Assembly: GCA_964619125.1 (NCBI GenBank)
Contig: CAZUCA010000011.1
Coordinates: 1-64,000 of the forward strand
Length of the DNA: 64,000 nucleotides
DNA from: Owenweeksia sp964619125
GTDB taxonomy: Bacteria; Bacteroidota; Bacteroidia; Flavobacteriales; Schleiferiaceae
Direction: 5' to 3'
Shown: piece after piece, positions 59,581 to 64,000 of the stretch
Layout of the letters: each line of letters opens with the position of its first letter
How positions within the stretch are numbered: the stretch's first letter is position 1
Made by a program: the position numbers and the translations under genes
The notes under the pieces: generated by a model
Database searches by the model: none
The model's input: the letters and a program-made list of their open reading frames with translations, nothing else
What the model was told of the DNA's origin: nothing

Positions 59581-60384
59581 ATGCGCATACTTCCACTTAT
59601 TCCTTTAATAGTACTCAGTTTTTTGTTGTCATCATACAGCCATGCACCCACTTCCCAGCATGTGGGCTTACGTAAGATGTCAAACCGGGCCTTCAAAACC
59701 GGTGAGTACCTGAAGTATCGCATTCACTATGGCATTATTGATGCCGGCATTGCCGAACTGAGAGTAGGGGAAGTGGTGAAGCGCCGGGGGCGCCCGGTGT
59801 ATCACATGATCGCTACCGGCCGCTCGGTGGGGATGGCAGAGTGGTTTTTTCGCACCCGCGACCACTATGAATCATTTATCGATACCCAGTCTATTATGCC
59901 CTGGGAGTTTATTCGCGATGTGGATGAAGGTGGTTATATCATAAAACGTCACCTGATTTTTGACCATTTCAACAATACCGCCAAAGATCTGCATCTGAGC
60001 GATACTAAAACCTACGATATCGTGCCATATGCGCAGGATATGCTCAGTTGCTTTTACTATGCGCGCTGCCTGCCCACCGACAATATTAGTCCCGGTTTTG
60101 AAATTCCGGTAGAGATGTTTCTCGACCATGAAGACTTTGCTTTCAAGTTGCGCTACCTGGGTTCTGAAACGGTGAAAACCAAATTCGGGCGGATCCGCTG
60201 CAAAAAATTTATTCCGGTGGTACAAAGCGGCCGGGTGTTTAAAGATGAAGAAGGCCTCACCCTGTGGGTAACGGATGATGCCAATAAGGTACCGGTTCGC
60301 TTAGAGGCTGAACTGGCGGTGGGAAGTATTAAAATGGACCTCATAGACTACGAGAATGTCCAGCATCCGCTGAAGTTCCATTAA
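59581..60384 (+). CDS. DUF3108 family exported protein
   Basis: A 267-residue protein with a signal peptide (about 1-22) and no later membrane helix, so it is periplasmic or outer-membrane associated. The pattern FKTGEYLKYRIHYGIIDAG near residue 40, RPVYHMIATG, and the closing GLTLWVTDDANKVPVRLEAEL match DUF3108, predicted as a beta-rich lipid-binding-like fold. Function is unknown. It follows the two small membrane proteins and precedes the tryptophan dioxygenase by 33 bp, but neither link is functionally clear. Confidence 0.87.
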   Translation: MRILPLIPLIVLSFLLSSYSHAPTSQHVGLRKMSNRAFKTGEYLKYRIHYGIIDAGIAELRVGEVVKRRGRPVYHMIATGRSVGMAEWFFRTRDHYESFIDTQSIMPWEFIRDVDEGGYIIKRHLIFDHFNNTAKDLHLSDTKTYDIVPYAQDMLSCFYYARCLPTDNISPGFEIPVEMFLDHEDFAFKLRYLGSETVKTKFGRIRCKKFIPVVQSGRVFKDEEGLTLWVTDDANKVPVRLEAELAVGSIKMDLIDYENVQHPLKFH

Positions 60385-60417
60385 TGTTTCTGTAAATTGG
60401 CGGCCCAAATCTAAATA

Positions 60418-61386
60418 ATGCAGATTAACGAGGAACTGGAGGCCCGCATTGCCAAACTGGCCGAAAAATATCACGCCAGCGGACAGGAGCTGCTGGCTTA
60501 TCTTGATGGGCTACTTTATGCCGACTACAATACTTACTGGGATTATGTGCATCTCGACACTCTGTTGAGCCTGCAAACCCCTAAGACCAATTTTCCGGAT
60601 GAGGAGATCTTTATTATGTATCACCAAATCACGGAGTTATACTTTAAGCTGACTTTGCATGAAATGCAGCAGCTGGCCGATAGCGATAATCTCAGCCTGG
60701 CAGTATTCAAGAACAAAATGGCGCGCATGAACCGCTATTTTGGCGCCCTTACTCATTCTTTTGGGGTTATGGAGAAGGGGATGGAAAGGGAGCAATTTCT
60801 TAAATTCCGCATGTCCCTGATTCCCGCCAGCGGCTTTCAGTCAGGCCAGTATCGTAAGATAGAGATTATGGCCACCGACATGATCCGCCTGGTGAATGTG
60901 GACTACCGCGAGCAGCTGGCCGGTGCTTCTATGGCCGAGATGTACGACAAGATATACTGGAAGTGGGGCGCCACCCTGGAGAAGTCGGGTGAAAAGACGC
61001 TGACCCTGCGCCAGTTTGAGCGCAAGTATTCAAAGGAGCTGATAGAACTGGCTGAGAATACTCAGGAACGCAATATGTGGCAATTGTACCGTTCGCTTCC
61101 CGCTGAAGACCAAAAAGATGAGGAGCTGATACAATTGATGCGTTCTTTTGATGTTAATGTTAACATCAATTGGCCCTTGCAGCATTATAAAACCTCGGTG
61201 GTATACCTCGCAATGCGGCCGATGGATATCCGAAGTACCGGTGGAACCAACTGGCAGAAATACCTGCCACCCAGGTTTCAGAAACGCATTTTTTATCCGG
61301 AGTTGTGGAAAAAAGAAGAAATGCAAGAGTGGGGTAAAAAGTGGGTCACCGATATTTTGGATGAAGTTGGCAAGGCTAAAAATTAG
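60418..61386 (+). CDS. kynA: Tryptophan 2,3-dioxygenase
   Basis: Haem enzyme that opens the indole ring of L-tryptophan to N-formylkynurenine, the first step of the kynurenine route. The 322-residue product has the family segments YNTYWDYVHLDTLLSLQ near residue 37, the substrate-binding FIMYHQITELYFKL near residue 62, and a C-terminal LQHYKTSVVYL stretch holding the likely haem-ligand histidine, followed by STGGTNW. No other kynurenine-pathway gene lies in the window. It has no clear promoter box and lies 33 bp after DUF3108, so read-through is likely. Confidence 0.93.
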   Translation: MQINEELEARIAKLAEKYHASGQELLAYLDGLLYADYNTYWDYVHLDTLLSLQTPKTNFPDEEIFIMYHQITELYFKLTLHEMQQLADSDNLSLAVFKNKMARMNRYFGALTHSFGVMEKGMEREQFLKFRMSLIPASGFQSGQYRKIEIMATDMIRLVNVDYREQLAGASMAEMYDKIYWKWGATLEKSGEKTLTLRQFERKYSKELIELAENTQERNMWQLYRSLPAEDQKDEELIQLMRSFDVNVNINWPLQHYKTSVVYLAMRPMDIRSTGGTNWQKYLPPRFQKRIFYPELWKKEEMQEWGKKWVTDILDEVGKAKN

Positions 61387-61405
61387 CATAAGTCACTTTA
61401 AATCA

Positions 61406-61413
61406 TATATTTG
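61406..61413 (+). promoter_or_regulatory. -7 box TATATTTG before the M23 peptidase gene
   Basis: Exact TAnnTTTG match, 38 bases before the ATG at 61452. No clean TTG at the usual distance. Confidence 0.4.
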
Positions 61414-61451
61414 CGACATCATAATTGAAAACTCACTCCAATCTCTCTCTT

Positions 61452-62780
61452 ATGAATAAAAGGATCATTTCTGTGATTGCTCTGGCTGCCGGACTGTTAG
61501 GTAGCCTCTTTTTCTTCAAAAATAATTTCTCAGATCTGCAGGCCGGCCCGCCCGAACCTGATGCATCTATGGAAGTAATGGCTGAAAAACCGGTGGTGGA
61601 ATACCAGTTTGGTTTGCCGGTCGATTCCTTCGATGTGACGAAGGCAGTGGTGAAGCGCGGTGAAAGCTTTGGTAATATTTTGCTCAATGCCGGAGTTGAC
61701 TACGCGGTTATTCATCGCATTGCCGAGAAATTTAAAGATGTGTTTGACGTGCGCTACCTGCGCAGTGGCAAGCCCTACACCCTTTTTCAGGAAGGAGCAG
61801 ACAGCCTTAAGAAACCACGCTATTTTGTATATCAGCCCTCACTTACCGATTACTATGTATTCGATCTGAGCGATTCGGCCAAAGTGGTGCGAGGGCAAAA
61901 GGACGTAACCGTGAAGGTGCGTGAGATCACCGGTGAAATCAACTCTTCACTGTACCAGGCCCTGGTAAACAAAGGAGGCTCCCCCGAGCTGGCTATGGAA
62001 CTTTCCACTACCTACGCCTGGTCTATCGACTTTTTCCGCATCCAGAAAGGCGATTACTTTAAGGTGATTTACGAGGAGAAATTTATTGACGATACCGTAT
62101 CAGTAGGTGTTGGTCGCCTCCTGGCGGCCGACTTTAATCACGGCGGCCGTTCATTTTATTCCTTCTTCTATCAGAATGGTGAAGACTACATCGATCATTT
62201 TGACGAAAAAGGGAATACCCTGCGCAAGGCTTTCCTTAAAGCACCGCTTAAGTTCAGCCGTATTTCGAGCCGTTACAGTCCCCGTCGTTTCCACCCGGTG
62301 CTGAAGCGCATGAAATCACACCTGGGTACAGACTATGCTGCCCCCCACGGTACCCCTATTATGGCTACCGCTGATGGCACTGTTATCGCCGCCTCCTACA
62401 CCCGTGGCAATGGCAACTATGTAAAAATTCGCCACAACAGCACCTACACTACCCAATACCTGCACATGAGTAAATTTGCCCGTGGCATGAGTAAGGGCAA
62501 GGTGGTTCGTCAGGGCGATGTAATCGGTTATGTGGGCAGTACCGGCCTGGCTACCGGACCACATGTATGCTATCGCTTTTGGGTTAATGGTAAGCAGGTA
62601 GATCCTTACCGGCAAGATTTGCCGGAAGCCGATCCTATCAAGGCTGAGTTTAAAGAAGATTACTTCGCCAAAATGGAAGTGCTGAAGCAGCGCCTTGATG
62701 AAATGCCAGTGGAGCGCGAGCAGGAGCCCAGCTCCTATATGGCCTCAAATCAAAGTAAGGGAAAGGCGGTGGGAGCCTAG
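61452..62780 (+). CDS. M23 family peptidoglycan metallopeptidase
   Basis: A 442-residue envelope protein from ATG 61452. A single N-terminal helix (about 5-22) anchors or exports it. An OapA/LysM-like region follows (about 55-170, KRGESFGNILLNAGV), then the LytM/M23 domain (about 275-395). Zinc ligands His290 and Asp294 lie in HLGTDYAAP. The third-ligand motif, usually HxH, reads HVC (His371, Cys373) within TGPHVCYRFW. It should cut cross-links in peptidoglycan, if active. The C-terminus is polar. The stop overlaps recJ by 4 bp. Confidence 0.9.
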   Translation: MNKRIISVIALAAGLLGSLFFFKNNFSDLQAGPPEPDASMEVMAEKPVVEYQFGLPVDSFDVTKAVVKRGESFGNILLNAGVDYAVIHRIAEKFKDVFDVRYLRSGKPYTLFQEGADSLKKPRYFVYQPSLTDYYVFDLSDSAKVVRGQKDVTVKVREITGEINSSLYQALVNKGGSPELAMELSTTYAWSIDFFRIQKGDYFKVIYEEKFIDDTVSVGVGRLLAADFNHGGRSFYSFFYQNGEDYIDHFDEKGNTLRKAFLKAPLKFSRISSRYSPRRFHPVLKRMKSHLGTDYAAPHGTPIMATADGTVIAASYTRGNGNYVKIRHNSTYTTQYLHMSKFARGMSKGKVVRQGDVIGYVGSTGLATGPHVCYRFWVNGKQVDPYRQDLPEADPIKAEFKEDYFAKMEVLKQRLDEMPVEREQEPSSYMASNQSKGKAVGA

Positions 62781-64000
62781 TTGAGTTCGTTGCTGAGCTT
62801 GATGTCTTTAAGCCGGAGTTGCAGGCTTTTTACCCCCCTGAATTCGTTTTCATCGAGGTGATAGCAAACTGAAACAGGACTGCCACTTTTGAGCAGGTCA
62901 ATCTTATCGGCCATGCCGAACCCTATCCCCGTTAGGGTGCAGCCGCTGGCAGGCTCCCTCAGTACTACCCGTAAATGGCTTTTGTCATTACCTACCACCC
63001 GGCTGCCGGCATCAACCAGCTGGTCGCTCTGAAATACCGGGTCCATATTGCCTGGTCCGAATGGTGCCATTTGCCGGAGAATGCGGAAGAATTTGGGATT
63101 GAGTTCGTTTAATTTTACCTTGAGGTCAATATCCACCTGGGGTAACCTTTGCTCTTCGCGAATACTGTCCTTTACCACCGCTTCGAAGTGATTTTTAAAA
63201 TCTTCAAAACGCTCCTTTTTCAGGGTCATTCCGGCGGCATACATATGCCCGCCAAACTGGTCGAGAATATCCGTACAGGCATTAAGGGCTTCGTACACGT
63301 CAAAGTCTTTTACCGAACGGGCCGAGCCGGCCAGTATGCCATTACTTTCAGTAAACACTACCGTAGGTCGGTAGTAATTCTCGATCAGGCGTGAGGCAAC
63401 AATGCCTATCACTCCCTTATGCCAGTTTTGATTGTACACCACGGTAGTGTAGCGCTCCTCTTCCTTAAGTTCCCTTATCATCTGCAGCGCCGACTCAGTG
63501 ATGCTGCTGTCGAGCTCTTTGCGCTCCTGGTTGTGATCATTTATTTGCTGGCACAGCCTGCCCACCTCTTCTTCATTTTCTGAACTTAGCAGCTCCACTG
63601 CCAGGTGCCCGTGTGAAATACGGCCGGCGGCATTAATGCGTGGCCCGATGGTGAATACCACATCGGTTATGCTAAGGTCCTTATCACTGCGGCCGCTTAT
63701 CTCCTTGAGGAGCCGGATACCCAGGCGGGGCTTGCTGTTAATGAGTTTGAGGCCAAAATAGGTTAACACCCGGTTTTCACCGGTAATAGGTACGATGTCG
63801 GCCCCGATACTTATGGCCAGCAGGTCCAGTAAGCCGGTCCATTCATCATCGTTCAGCCGCCATTTCTGGCAGAGGGCCTGTACCAGCTTAAAGCCCACCC
63901 CACAGCCACTGAGTTCGTCATAGGGATAAATGCAGTCCCTGCGCTTAGGATTGAGTACTGCAGCGGCCTTCGGAATAGTATCTCCGGGCCGGTGATGGTC
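62777..64000 (-). CDS. recJ: Single-stranded-DNA exonuclease RecJ, 5' end outside the window
   Basis: C-terminal 407 residues of a 5'-3' exonuclease used in recombination and mismatch repair. The frame runs through the window edge, so the start is missing; the visible part begins at the DHHRPG motif of the DHH phosphoesterase domain. The SGCGVGFKL segment, the DHHA1 domain (IVASRLIENYY, GSARSVKDFDVYEAL, GGHMYAAGM) and the C-terminal OB-fold (LNPKFFRILRQMAPFGPGN) follow in order. GTG 63898 is an internal codon, not the start. The gene is convergent with the M23 peptidase, overlapping 4 bp. Confidence 0.96.
   Translation of the reverse strand, partial: DHHRPGDTIPKAAAVLNPKRRDCIYPYDELSGCGVGFKLVQALCQKWRLNDDEWTGLLDLLAISIGADIVPITGENRVLTYFGLKLINSKPRLGIRLLKEISGRSDKDLSITDVVFTIGPRINAAGRISHGHLAVELLSSENEEEVGRLCQQINDHNQERKELDSSITESALQMIRELKEEERYTTVVYNQNWHKGVIGIVASRLIENYYRPTVVFTESNGILAGSARSVKDFDVYEALNACTDILDQFGGHMYAAGMTLKKERFEDFKNHFEAVVKDSIREEQRLPQVDIDLKVKLNELNPKFFRILRQMAPFGPGNMDPVFQSDQLVDAGSRVVGNDKSHLRVVLREPASGCTLTGIGFGMADKIDLLKSGSPVSVCYHLDENEFRGVKSLQLRLKDIKLSNELN

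Noticed and set aside
1..64000. CRISPR arrays, insertion sequences, prophage or secretion islands
   Set aside because: No regularly spaced repeats, transposases, integrases or phage genes were seen on reading the window.

Overview
The window looks like a chromosomal segment of a member of the Bacteroidota, most likely Flavobacteriales or a close relative. The signs are two secreted proteins with type IX secretion (T9SS) sorting domains, many proteins of Bacteroidota-type families (DUF4271, DUF2723, DUF3108, LruC, DUF4350), promoter boxes of the TAnnTTTG type, and a DnaG that has lost its zinc ligands as I recall for flavobacterial primases. The segment is gene dense, with many 1-11 bp overlaps. 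It shows no phage, insertion sequence or CRISPR array. One 100-N assembly gap interrupts rlmN.

Layout. 1-5.7 kb: a 29-bp perfect inverted repeat at the left edge, a 34-residue membrane peptide, an HTH-type regulator divergent from an M20 metallopeptidase, a small membrane protein and a large LruC-domain lipoprotein. 5.7-11 kb: apt and glutaryl-CoA dehydrogenase (minus strand), then DUF4271, hemD, rnpA and an S41 processing protease (plus strand). 11-18 kb: a surface-polysaccharide operon (polymerase/ligase, WecA-like initiator, three family-2 glycosyltransferases, flippase) and a methyltransferase-like gene. 18-26 kb: dnaG, a sensor kinase, a sigma-54 activator and an MscS channel translationally linked to each other, polyprenyl diphosphate synthase, and a His/Cys-rich lipoprotein. 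26-34 kb: broken rlmN, then a second kinase/sigma-54 activator pair. The activator gene faces a small secreted protein gene that has a good -24/-12 promoter and two phased dyads upstream; a MacB/FtsX-type ABC exporter follows.

34-43 kb: two related T9SS cargo proteins, M61 and M13 metallopeptidases, and a rhodanese, rhodanese-lipoprotein, thioredoxin operon. 43-50 kb: a conserved but biochemically unexplained membrane cluster (RDD; SpoIIM-like; a multi-pass protein; DUF4129; DUF4350; MoxR ATPase; DUF58). 50-54 kb: polysaccharide deacetylase, a giant DUF2723 membrane protein and tRNA-Gln. 54-64 kb: a small unknown gene with a palindromic operator-like site, a PQQ-type sugar dehydrogenase, leuS, two related very small membrane proteins, a DUF3108 protein, tryptophan 2,3-dioxygenase, an M23 peptidase and the 3' part of recJ.

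Most genes are housekeeping or envelope functions. The parts most worth attention are the sigma-54 circuit at 27.0-33.6 kb with a structured RNA segment inside it, the MscS-activator-kinase operon, the zinc-less DnaG, the SpoIIM/MoxR/DUF58 cluster, the paired small membrane proteins, and the His/Cys lipoprotein. All family names were assigned by reading the translated sequence, without database searches.
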